NCBI RefSeq assembly: GCF_048320135.1
Contig: NZ_CP182947.1
Coordinates: forward strand, 1,736,001-1,800,000
Direction: 5' to 3'
Source of the DNA: Ideonella_A sakaiensis_A
Lineage (GTDB): Bacteria > Pseudomonadota > Gammaproteobacteria > Burkholderiales > Burkholderiaceae_C
DNA: 64,000 nucleotides
Positions 1 through 8,079 of the stretch are shown here, piece after piece. Each line of letters begins with the position of its first letter. Positions within the stretch are counted from its first letter, which is position 1. The position numbers and the translations under genes are program-made. The notes beneath the pieces are model-generated. The model did no database searches and had not been told where the DNA came from. It saw only the letters and a program-made list of their open reading frames with translations.

Positions 1-3000
1 CAGCCGCTGCAGGTTGGCGCTGTTCGGATCGGTGATCGTCGCATCGAGGTCGGCGATCAGCACCGGGCCGAGGCCGGTGCGGAAATTGGCCTTGTAGTCG
101 GCGCCGGTCGCGCCGGAACTGTCGTTCACGTCGAGATCGAGCAGCGGCGCATTGCCGACGACGATGTCGACGCCGTCGCTGCCGCTCATCGGCCCGCCGC
201 TGCCGGTGGCGCCGAGATCCTCGACCGTCAGCGACACGCGAGCGACGCCGATGAAGCCGAGGTTCGGCTTGAAAACCAACCCGTCGAGCGCGGCATTGAT
301 GTCGGCCAGCGTGCCGGTAAAAACCATCACCGCATCGTCGACGCCGTCGCCACTCGTGAAAACGAGCGGCGACTGGCGCTGCATCGTCTGCAGGCCGATG
401 CCCGATTTGTCGCCGTCGAGGTTGTCGGTCGAATAGGCGATGCGGAAGACGCCGTTCGCCGCCAGGCCGATCGCCGGCGCAAGCTGGTCGCCGGCGGTGG
501 CGATATTGACGCGCTGCTCGAGGCCGCCGACGCCGCCGGCAGAGAAACTGCGGCTGAATATGCCCTGGCCATTGCCGCCGCCGCCGTCGGACGACTGCCA
601 GGCAAAAGCCAGCGCACCGCTGTCGTTGATCGCGACGGTCGGCGCCGTCTGCTGCCCGGCGGTGGTCAGGTTGACGAGAAATTCGCTGCCGAGCGGATTG
701 CCGGCTGCATCGAAGCGGCGCGCCACGATGCCGTTGTTGTCGGAATCTCGCCCCTGCCAGACAGCAACCCATTGCCCGGCCGCATTCATCGCCAGCCGCG
801 GCGCGACCTGCGAATCGACAACGTTCGAATTGACGACAAATTCGCCGCCGAGTGCATTGCCCGCCGCATCGAAGCGCCTTGCGAGGATGCCGCTGCCGTC
901 GGCATCGCGGCCCTGCCAGGCGACGACAAAATTGCCGCTGCCATCCATCGCGACGACCGGCACCGTCTGGTCGTTGGCGGTCACGACGTTGACCAGCGTT
1001 TCGTCGCCCGCCTGCTGGCCATTGGCGTCGAAGCGTTGCATGTAGATGCCTTCGCCGCTGGCGTCGGCCGACTGCCAGACGACGACGAAGGCGCCGCTCG
1101 CGGTCAGCGCGACGCCCGGCGCCACCTGGTCGCCGGAGATCGTCGTGTTGACCCGCGTTTCGACGCCGATCTTCTGGCCGGCCAGATCGAGGCGCTGTAC
1201 ATAAATGCCGCGGCCGCTGCCATCCTGGTTGTCGCTGACCCAGGCGACCACATAACCGGCGGCAGGATCGGCGGCGACAACCGGCGCCAACTGGTCGGCC
1301 GGGATCCAGGTATTGACGCCGATCTGCCCGCCGAGCCGCGCGCCGCTGGCATCGAAACGCTGCGCGAAGATGCCGCGCCCCAACGCACCGCCGGCATTGC
1401 TGGTCCAGACGACAAGGTGGCTGCCGTCGGGCAGCATCGCGATGCGCGCCTCGTTCTGCTCACCGAGCGTCGTCGTATTGGCGATTGCGGTCGTGCCGAG
1501 CCGGCCGTCGAGTGTTGCCGTGCCGTTGCTGACCGTCAGCGTCACGCGCACCGGGCTGTTGCCGGAATCGTCGATCACCGTCAAGAGATTCGGCGCCGCC
1601 GTGCTGAGGATCAGCGCTGTATCGACGGCGGTGCGCTGCGGCGCCGGCACGACGACCTTCGGCGCCGCATTGACCGCGCCCGGCACGACGGTGAGCAGCA
1701 CGACCGCGTTGTCGCGCAATGCGCCGCCGGTGCCGACGTTGCCCTGGTCGTCGACGCTGATCTCGATTGCCGCATCACCGGTGAACTGCGTCGGCATCTG
1801 CAGCGAAAGGCCGTTCAACGCATTGTTCAGCTGCACCAGCGTCGCGGTGAAGGTCATGGTTGCATCGGCGGTACCGTCGCCGAGAGTGAACTGCAGGCCC
1901 TGCAGCGTGCCGAGCGTCACCAGGCCCTGCTGCGAACGGATCGTCACCAGCAGCTTCTTCGTGTCGGCGTCCGGATCAGCGACCGTGATCGCGCGGCCGG
2001 CGGCGGTCGAAAAGACGATCGGCGCATCCTCGCCGAAGACCTGCCGCGGCGGCACCTTGATCACCGGCGGGTCGTTGACAGCGGTCACGTTGATCGTCAG
2101 TTTGGTCGTCGAAACCTTCGCGCCGCCGGTCCCGGTCCTGCCGAGGTCGTCGACCGTGATCGTCAGCGTCGCCTTGTCGGCAAAATCCTTTGCCGGCGTA
2201 TAGATCAGGCCGTCGAGCACGTCGTTGATCTGATCGATCGTCGCGAGGAAGACCATCGTCGCATCGTCGCTGCCGTCGCCGACCAGGAAATTCAGGCTGC
2301 GCGCATCGATGTAGCGCTGGCCGAAGATGCCGCGGCCGGAGCCATCCTGCTTGTCGCTGGTCCAGGTGATCAGCAACTGGCCGTCGTCGGACATGCCGAG
2401 TGCCGGCGCGGTCTGCGCTTCGACAACCGTCGTGTTGACGCGGAACTCGCCACCTTCGCGTGAACCATTGGCGAGGTAGCGCTGCGCATAGATGCCGGCA
2501 TCGTCGTCGCGGCTGTCCTGGTTTTTCGACTGCCAGGCGATCGCGAAGTCGCCCGCCTTGTTCATCGTCACCGCCGCGGCGGTCTGCTCGTTCGGCGTTC
2601 GGGTATTGACGAGGAATTGCACGCCACGCTGCGAGCCATCGGCGGCGAAACGCTGCGCATAGATGCCGAATTTGCCGTCGTTGTAGTCGACATCCTTGCT
2701 CTGCCAGGCGATCACGAAATTGCCGGCCGCATCGGCGGCAATCGCTGGCGCCATCTGGTCCTTGTAGGTCACCGTCGCGACCGCAAACTCGCTGCCCGCC
2801 GCGGCGCCTGCGGCGTCGAAGCGCTGCGCATAAATCATCCAGTCGTCGGCTCCGGGCCGCTTGCCCTGCCAGGTGACGATGAAGGCACCGCCGTCGGCCA
2901 TCGCGATGGCTGGCGCCGACTGGTCTTTCGTGGTGGTGGTGTTGACGCGGAATTCGCCGCCGAGCGGCGTTCCATTGGCCGCGACGCGACGGGCGTAGAT

Positions 3001-6000
3001 ACCGAGGCCGTCGCCATCCTGGTCCTTGCTCTGCCATGTGACGACAAAATTGCCGACCGCATCGATCGCGACCGACGGCGCCGCGATGCTGCCGGTCCAG
3101 CTGCTGACGCGGGTCTCGCCGCCGATCCGGCTGCCGTCGGCGGCAAAGCGTTGTGAATAGACGCCGTTCGCCGGGCTGTTGCCGTTGACGCTCGCCCAGA
3201 CGACGACGAAGCTGCCATCCCGCGCAATCGCGACGCTCGGCGCCATCTGGTCACCAAGCGTCGTCGCATTGACGCGGGTCTCCAGCCCGACCAGCAGCCC
3301 TTCCTTCGAATAGCGCTGCAGGTAGATGCCCTGGCCGCTGCCATCCTGGTCCTTGCTCTGCCAGACGACGACGCGTTCGCCGGTCGGCGCCATCGCGACG
3401 TCGGTGGCCTGCTGGTCGCTGGCGGTCGTCGAATTGACGACGAATTCGCCGCCGGTGCTGGTGCCCAGCGTCAGCGTCCCCGAACTGACCGTCAGCGTGA
3501 CCTTGATCGGCAGCCCGTCGGCATCGTCAGCAACGCTGAGCGGATTGCCGGTCGCGGTCGAAAAAACCAGTGGGGTTTCCTCGACGGTGACCTGGTTGCC
3601 CGGGTCGGTGATGACCGGCGCGTCGTTGCGCGAGTCCGGCACGACATGGACCGCGATCAGATCGCGGTCGACCAGCGCGCCGCCGGAACCGCTGCCGGCG
3701 AGGTCGTTGCTCAGGATCTCGATGAAAGCCGGGCCGGCATAGTCGTCGAGAGGCGTGAACTCCAGACCGTCGAGCGCGATGTTCACGTTCGCCAGCGTGC
3801 CGCGGAAGCTGATGCGGTCCTCGCCGCCTCTGCCGCTGCCGAAGATGAAGCTGAGGTTGTTCGTGCGGGCCAGCTTCAGCGTACCCATCGTCGAGCTCAA
3901 CGTGACCTCGACGTTGCCGCTGCCGACATCGACGTCGGTGATGCGGACCACGTTGCCGTTGGCGGTCGAGAAGACCAGCGTACTGCCTTCGATCACGCTG
4001 GCGGTTGCCGGCGCGACGTTGACCGGCGCATCGTTGACCGAACTGATCGTCAGCGCGACGCTGCCACTGGCGCTGAGCGGGCCGCCGACTGTGCTGTGGC
4101 CGAGGTCGTCGACGATCACCGTCAGCGTCGCGGCGCCGAAATAGTCGGCAGCGGGTTGCAGCAGCAGGCCGTCGAGCGCGGCATTCAGGTCGGCGAGGCG
4201 GCCCTGCACGACCACTGTTGCTGCGCCGTTGGCGCCTCCGACGATCGACAGCCCGGCCATCGAGGCCAGCGTCACGCTGCCGTTGGTGGCCGACAACGTC
4301 AGTTGCAACGGCAACGGGTCGGCGTCGACATCGGCAACGACGATGGCATTGCCGTTTGCCGCCGAAAAAACCACCGCGGTGTCCTCGGCCGTCGCCTGTG
4401 CCGGCGGCAGCATCAGCGTCGGCGCCGCATTGACCTTCTGCACGTCGATCGGCACCGAAAAACTCGCGGTCGTGACGCCACTGCCGAGATCGGTCGCCGT
4501 GACGGCGAGGTTGGCCGCACCGCGAAAACCCGGCGTCGGCAAGAAACGCAGCGTATCGAGCGCCTGGTTGATGTCGGCCACGCTGCCTGTGACGACGATC
4601 CGCGCATCGGCCAGACCGTCGCCGACCAGGTAGCGCAGAGCGCCCGGCTGCAGAAAGCGCTGGCCATGGACGCCATAGCCGTTGCCGTCCTGCAATCGGC
4701 TGTGCCAGACCGCAACCATCCGGCCGTCTGCCGCGATGCCAAGCGAGGGTGCAGCCTGCTCATCGACGGTGACCGAATTGACGAGGATCTCGAGGCTTAT
4801 CGGGCTGCCGTCGGCGGCGAAGCTGCGCAGATAGACGCCCTGCTTGCCGTCGGCATGGTCCTGCGCGGTGCTGGTCCAGGCGACCGCGAAGCGGCCGTCG
4901 TCGGCGAGCACGATGCTGGGGTCGAACTGGTCGTTGGCGGTGGTCGAATTGACGAGCACCTCGCCGGTCAGCGGATTGCCTGCCGCATCGAAGCGGCGGG
5001 CAATCACGCCGAGCCCGCTGCTGTCCTGGTTGGCGCTTTCCCAGGCGACGACGAACTCGCCGGCGGTATTGGTCGCGATCGACGGCGTTTTCTGATCGCC
5101 GACGGTCGTCAGGTTGACGCGGAATTCGCCACCGAGCCTGACGCCGGCGCTGTCGTAGCGCTGCGCGTAGATGCCGTTGCCGCTGCCGTCCTGGCCCGCA
5201 CTCTGCCAGGCGACGACAAAGCCGCCGGCGTGGCTGGCCACCGTTGCCAGTGTCTGCACACCGACGGTGGTCGTATTGACGATGAATTCGGGCGCGATCG
5301 TCGCCAGCGTGATGGTCGACGTGCGGGCGTAGATGCCGTCCTTGTCCGAATTCTTTTCATCGCCCTTGCCGCTGTAGACGATCACGACATTGCCGGCGGC
5401 ATCGATCGCGACCGACGGCGCGATCTGGTCGCCGTCGTTGCTGGTGATGCGTTTCTGCGCCGAGATCGGCGCGCCATTGGCATCGAAGCTGCGCGCGTAG
5501 ATGTCGTAGGTCAGCTTGCCGGCGTCATAACTCTGCCACGCGACAACGAATCGGCCGCTGCCATCGATCGCGACGGCCGGCGCATTCTGGGCGTCGTTGG
5601 TCGTCGTATTGACCGCTATCTCGCCGCTGCGGGCGCTGCCGTCGGCGTTGTAGACACGCGCGTAGACGCCATCCTTGCTGCCGTCCTGGCCGTCGCTGAC
5701 CCAGACGACGACATAGTGGCCATCGGCGGCAACCGCAATTGCCGGTGTGCGCTGATCCTTGAGGGTCGTCGTGTTGACCTGGAATTCGGGTCCGAGCGTC
5801 TGCGCCAGATCGAGCGTGCCGTTCGTCACCTCGAGTTCGAGCCGCACCGCATCATTGGCCGCACCGGGGACGGTGACCGTGTAGCCGCTGCCGGCGTTGA
5901 AGAAGATCGAGCCGTTCTGCGCAACGATCGCGGTCGCTTCGAACGCGCCGGCATCGGCCGCGCCGGCGCGCGCCGCGCCGCGCTGGTCGATCAGCGATAC

Positions 6001-7659
6001 GCTGGTGGCGCCGCGGTCGATCGCGACCGAGCCGCCGAGCAGCGCATGGGTTTTTGTCAGGCCGCCGTTGGCCGCAAGCGCGCCGAGCCGCAGCGCATCG
6101 GCGCTGGTCAGCAGGTCGCTGCCGGTGCCGGCGAATGCGCTGCCGTCGGTGGCGACGTTGAAGCCGGCCGAGCTCTGCAGCTGGTTCGCGTTGCCGCCGA
6201 TATTGCTCGCGAGGATGGTGTTGCGCAGGCTGGCCGCGCTGCCGGCGGCCGACCAGATGCCACCACCGCTGGCTGCGCTGTTCGACGCGATCGTCGCGCT
6301 GGTCAGCGAATAGCCGTTTCCGTTGACGAGCAGGCCGCCGCCACTGCCGCTTGCGGTATTGCCGCTGATCGTCAGGTTGCTGCCGCTGAAGCTGCTGCCG
6401 GCGGCGCCGAAGATGCCGGCGCCGCTGGTCGCGGTATTGCCGCTGATTGCCGACGCGGTGATCGTTGCGCTGCCTGCGTTGTACAGGCCGCCGCCCTGTG
6501 TCGCGCTGTTGCCCGCGAGCGTGACCTGCTCGAGCGTCAGCAGGCCGGCGTTGTGGATCGCGCCGCCGGTGCTGCCGCTGTTGCCGCTGAAAACGACATT
6601 GACGAGCGTCGCACTCGCGCCGGCAGCAATGTTCAGGCCACCGCCCTGCTGGGCGCCACCGCCGCCGCTGATCGTCAGGTTGCTGAATGACGCGGTACCG
6701 GCGAGCAGGTCGAACACCCGGTGCGGCACCTGGCTCTGGATCACGGTATCGGCGGCATTCTGCGTCGCGCCGATGAAGACGATGTCGCCGGTGATGTCGA
6801 GGTCGCCGAGAAGATTGGTGTTGTCGATGCCGTTCAGCGTCAGCCGGTGCGTGCCGGCGAGCAGCCGGACCGTGTCGATGCCTGGGTTGGCGTTGGCCTG
6901 CGTGATCGCCCAGCGCAGCGAGCCGGTGCTGCCGTCGGTCTTGGCCGGGTCGGCGATGTAGGTCGCGAGCAACCCCTGCCAGCGGCCCTGTTGCTGCAGG
7001 CTCAGCGCCTGGCCGGCCTCGATCGCGCCGCTGCGGACCTCGAGTTGCCAGTTGCCGCCGAGTGCGGCGGCACCGGTCAGGTCACTGCTGGCGGCAACAT
7101 CGGCGCCGGTCAGCATCGCCAGATCCTTCACGAAACCGACCCCGAGCTCGCTGCCGGCGACCTCGCAGCCGTACAGCAGCAGGTCGGCGTCGGCGGTCAG
7201 CGCGACAGCCCAGCGCGCGATCTCGTCGGCACGCTGCAGCAGCGCCAGTCCGTCGAGCTTTACCGCGCCGAGCCGGACCGCGCCGTCGCTGCCATGCACC
7301 AGCAGATGGACCGCGCCGATATCGCTGCGCCCGGCCAGCACCTCGCCGATCAGCGCAATGCCGTCGGCGTCGGCAGCGATCTCGACGACGTCGATGACTC
7401 GGCCTGCATCACGCTGCGCGAGCAGGTCGGCGATCAATTGCTGCGCATCGGGCAGCGAGGCGTCGACGAAGGCGATCTCGCGCGTGTGCGCAAGCGGGTC
7501 GGCAGACTCGGCGGCCGCGGCGTGCTGCTGCAGATAGCTGTCGACGGCGGCCGCCTGCGGCGTCAACTGCAGCGGCGACAGGTCGGCCGAATGCAGCACG
7601 CGCTCTTCCATCGCCTCGACGATCGGGCGACGCAGCAGGCGTGATGCGGCTTTCAGCAT
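1..7659 (-). CDS. Giant LEPR-XLL / DUF4347 surface protein with three 7-repeat propeller blocks (C-terminus outside window)
   Basis: Open on the minus strand from an ATG at 7659 to the window edge (2553 codons, C-terminus missing); an in-frame stop lies just upstream, fixing the start region, though no strong RBS is visible. Seen: residues 18-26 read EERVLHSAD, a variant of the LEPR-XLL sorting-type motif; residues about 57-225 are a DUF4347 domain (VHGSDG near 121, LYGCEVA near 162); about 232-600 is rich in GGG/N repeats like a right-handed beta-helix with polymorphic-outer-membrane-protein character. From about residue 628 there are 21 repeats of about 55 residues (VNTTT..DQ..P.VA...G.FVVAWQS.DQDGSG.GIYAQRFDA.G) in three blocks of seven, separated by cadherin/Ig-like domains with VNDAP-type linkers. 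Family knowledge: such proteins are large exported adhesins. No classical signal peptide is seen. Last of four co-oriented genes with SecA-like and HlyD-like partners. Confidence 0.9.
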   Translation of the reverse strand, partial: MLKAASRLLRRPIVEAMEERVLHSADLSPLQLTPQAAAVDSYLQQHAAAAESADPLAHTREIAFVDASLPDAQQLIADLLAQRDAGRVIDVVEIAADADGIALIGEVLAGRSDIGAVHLLVHGSDGAVRLGAVKLDGLALLQRADEIARWAVALTADADLLLYGCEVAGSELGVGFVKDLAMLTGADVAASSDLTGAAALGGNWQLEVRSGAIEAGQALSLQQQGRWQGLLATYIADPAKTDGSTGSLRWAITQANANPGIDTVRLLAGTHRLTLNGIDNTNLLGDLDITGDIVFIGATQNAADTVIQSQVPHRVFDLLAGTASFSNLTISGGGGAQQGGGLNIAAGASATLVNVVFSGNSGSTGGAIHNAGLLTLEQVTLAGNSATQGGGLYNAGSATITASAISGNTATSGAGIFGAAGSSFSGSNLTISGNTASGSGGGLLVNGNGYSLTSATIASNSAASGGGIWSAAGSAASLRNTILASNIGGNANQLQSSAGFNVATDGSAFAGTGSDLLTSADALRLGALAANGGLTKTHALLGGSVAIDRGATSVSLIDQRGAARAGAADAGAFEATAIVAQNGSIFFNAGSGYTVTVPGAANDAVRLELEVTNGTLDLAQTLGPEFQVNTTTLKDQRTPAIAVAADGHYVVVWVSDGQDGSKDGVYARVYNADGSARSGEIAVNTTTNDAQNAPAVAIDGSGRFVVAWQSYDAGKLTYDIYARSFDANGAPISAQKRITSNDGDQIAPSVAIDAAGNVVIVYSGKGDEKNSDKDGIYARTSTITLATIAPEFIVNTTTVGVQTLATVASHAGGFVVAWQSAGQDGSGNGIYAQRYDSAGVRLGGEFRVNLTTVGDQKTPSIATNTAGEFVVAWESANQDSSGLGVIARRFDAAGNPLTGEVLVNSTTANDQFDPSIVLADDGRFAVAWTSTAQDHADGKQGVYLRSFAADGSPISLEILVNSVTVDEQAAPSLGIAADGRMVAVWHSRLQDGNGYGVHGQRFLQPGALRYLVGDGLADARIVVTGSVADINQALDTLRFLPTPGFRGAANLAVTATDLGSGVTTASFSVPIDVQKVNAAPTLMLPPAQATAEDTAVVFSAANGNAIVVADVDADPLPLQLTLSATNGSVTLASMAGLSIVGGANGAATVVVQGRLADLNAALDGLLLQPAADYFGAATLTVIVDDLGHSTVGGPLSASGSVALTISSVNDAPVNVAPATASVIEGSTLVFSTANGNVVRITDVDVGSGNVEVTLSSTMGTLKLARTNNLSFIFGSGRGGEDRISFRGTLANVNIALDGLEFTPLDDYAGPAFIEILSNDLAGSGSGGALVDRDLIAVHVVPDSRNDAPVITDPGNQVTVEETPLVFSTATGNPLSVADDADGLPIKVTLTVSSGTLTLGTSTGGEFVVNSTTASDQQATDVAMAPTGERVVVWQSKDQDGSGQGIYLQRYSKEGLLVGLETRVNATTLGDQMAPSVAIARDGSFVVVWASVNGNSPANGVYSQRFAADGSRIGGETRVSSWTGSIAAPSVAIDAVGNFVVTWQSKDQDGDGLGIYARRVAANGTPLGGEFRVNTTTTKDQSAPAIAMADGGAFIVTWQGKRPGADDWMIYAQRFDAAGAAAGSEFAVATVTYKDQMAPAIAADAAGNFVIAWQSKDVDYNDGKFGIYAQRFAADGSQRGVQFLVNTRTPNEQTAAAVTMNKAGDFAIAWQSKNQDSRDDDAGIYAQRYLANGSREGGEFRVNTTVVEAQTAPALGMSDDGQLLITWTSDKQDGSGRGIFGQRYIDARSLNFLVGDGSDDATMVFLATIDQINDVLDGLIYTPAKDFADKATLTITVDDLGRTGTGGAKVSTTKLTINVTAVNDPPVIKVPPRQVFGEDAPIVFSTAAGRAITVADPDADTKKLLVTIRSQQGLVTLGTLQGLQFTLGDGTADATMTFTATLVQLNNALNGLSLQMPTQFTGDAAIEISVDDQGNVGTGGALRDNAVVLLTVVPGAVNAAPKVVVPAPQRTAVDTALILSTAAPNLLTVIDDSGNSPVRVTLTVSNGTATLDGRLGTTAIANTTTLGEQNEARIAMLPDGSHLVVWTSNAGGALGRGIFAQRFDASGARLGGQIGVNTWIPADQLAPVVAADPAAGYVVAWVSDNQDGSGRGIYVQRLDLAGQKIGVETRVNTTISGDQVAPGVALTASGAFVVVWQSADASGEGIYMQRFDANGQQAGDETLVNVVTANDQTVPVVAMDGSGNFVVAWQGRDADGSGILARRFDAAGNALGGEFVVNSNVVDSQVAPRLAMNAAGQWVAVWQGRDSDNNGIVARRFDAAGNPLGSEFLVNLTTAGQQTAPTVAINDSGALAFAWQSSDGGGGNGQGIFSRSFSAGGVGGLEQRVNIATAGDQLAPAIGLAANGVFRIAYSTDNLDGDKSGIGLQTMQRQSPLVFTSGDGVDDAVMVFTGTLADINAALDGLVFKPNLGFIGVARVSLTVEDLGATGSGGPMSGSDGVDIVVGNAPLLDLDVNDSSGATGADYKANFRTGLGPVLIADLDATITDPNSANLQRL

Positions 7660-8079
7660 GCGCGAAGCGGTGCGGAGTGCGCGGGCTCAGCGCAACACGG
7701 CCCCCGCGTGGCAGACACGCGCGGCCGTGCAGGCCCGGAAAACAGGGCCGTTCAGGACAGGGGATTGCATTCGGTCAGCTTAGCGAGGGGTAGCGGGCGC
7801 CAGCCGCAGAAAAGCGGGCGATATCCGGCGTTGCCGGCACGCTGGACGCCGCCCCATTTCCGCTGCTCGCCGTCGGATATCGGCCGACCCGGGATGGACT
7901 TGACATGGCGATCGCCGGCCTCGCGGAGCGGCTCGCAGCTCCGATCCACGCCCAGGAATCGGGGCTGAAGCCCCTCCTACAAAGTCCGCCACGACCGCGG
8001 ACGCGACGATCGGCGAGGCTTGTTGCATGGCTGTGGGAGGGGCTTCAGCCCCGATTTCGGGCTGTCGAAAAACTCGCCG
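7660..8079. other. Intergenic region upstream of the giant gene
   Basis: 420 bases between the giant gene and the SecA-like gene, with no convincing gene. It holds a pair of REP-like elements (7957-7983 and 8033-8058) and, closer to the giant gene, a perfect 9-bp inverted repeat (cgatatccg at 7819-7827, cggatatcg at 7874-7882) whose loop contains a second possible short stem. Short open frames here overlap each other in several frames and look like chance. Confidence 0.6.
7957..8058. repeat. REP-like inverted pair
   Basis: Two head-to-head copies of the same palindromic unit: ggggctgaagcccc with flank ctcctacaaa at 7957-7983, and tgtgggaggggcttcagccccg at 8033-8058. The same unit recurs at 10.0-10.4, 12.6-12.7, 42.06 and 42.48 kb. 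The arrangement is that of a BIME/REPIN (two REPs in opposite orientation). Confidence 0.85.

Noticed and set aside
3646..6690. Plus-strand open frame of 1014 codons
   Set aside because: It lies exactly antisense to the repeat codons of the giant minus-strand gene; its sequence is Arg/Ala/Asp-rich with no family features. A product of high GC and repeated codons.
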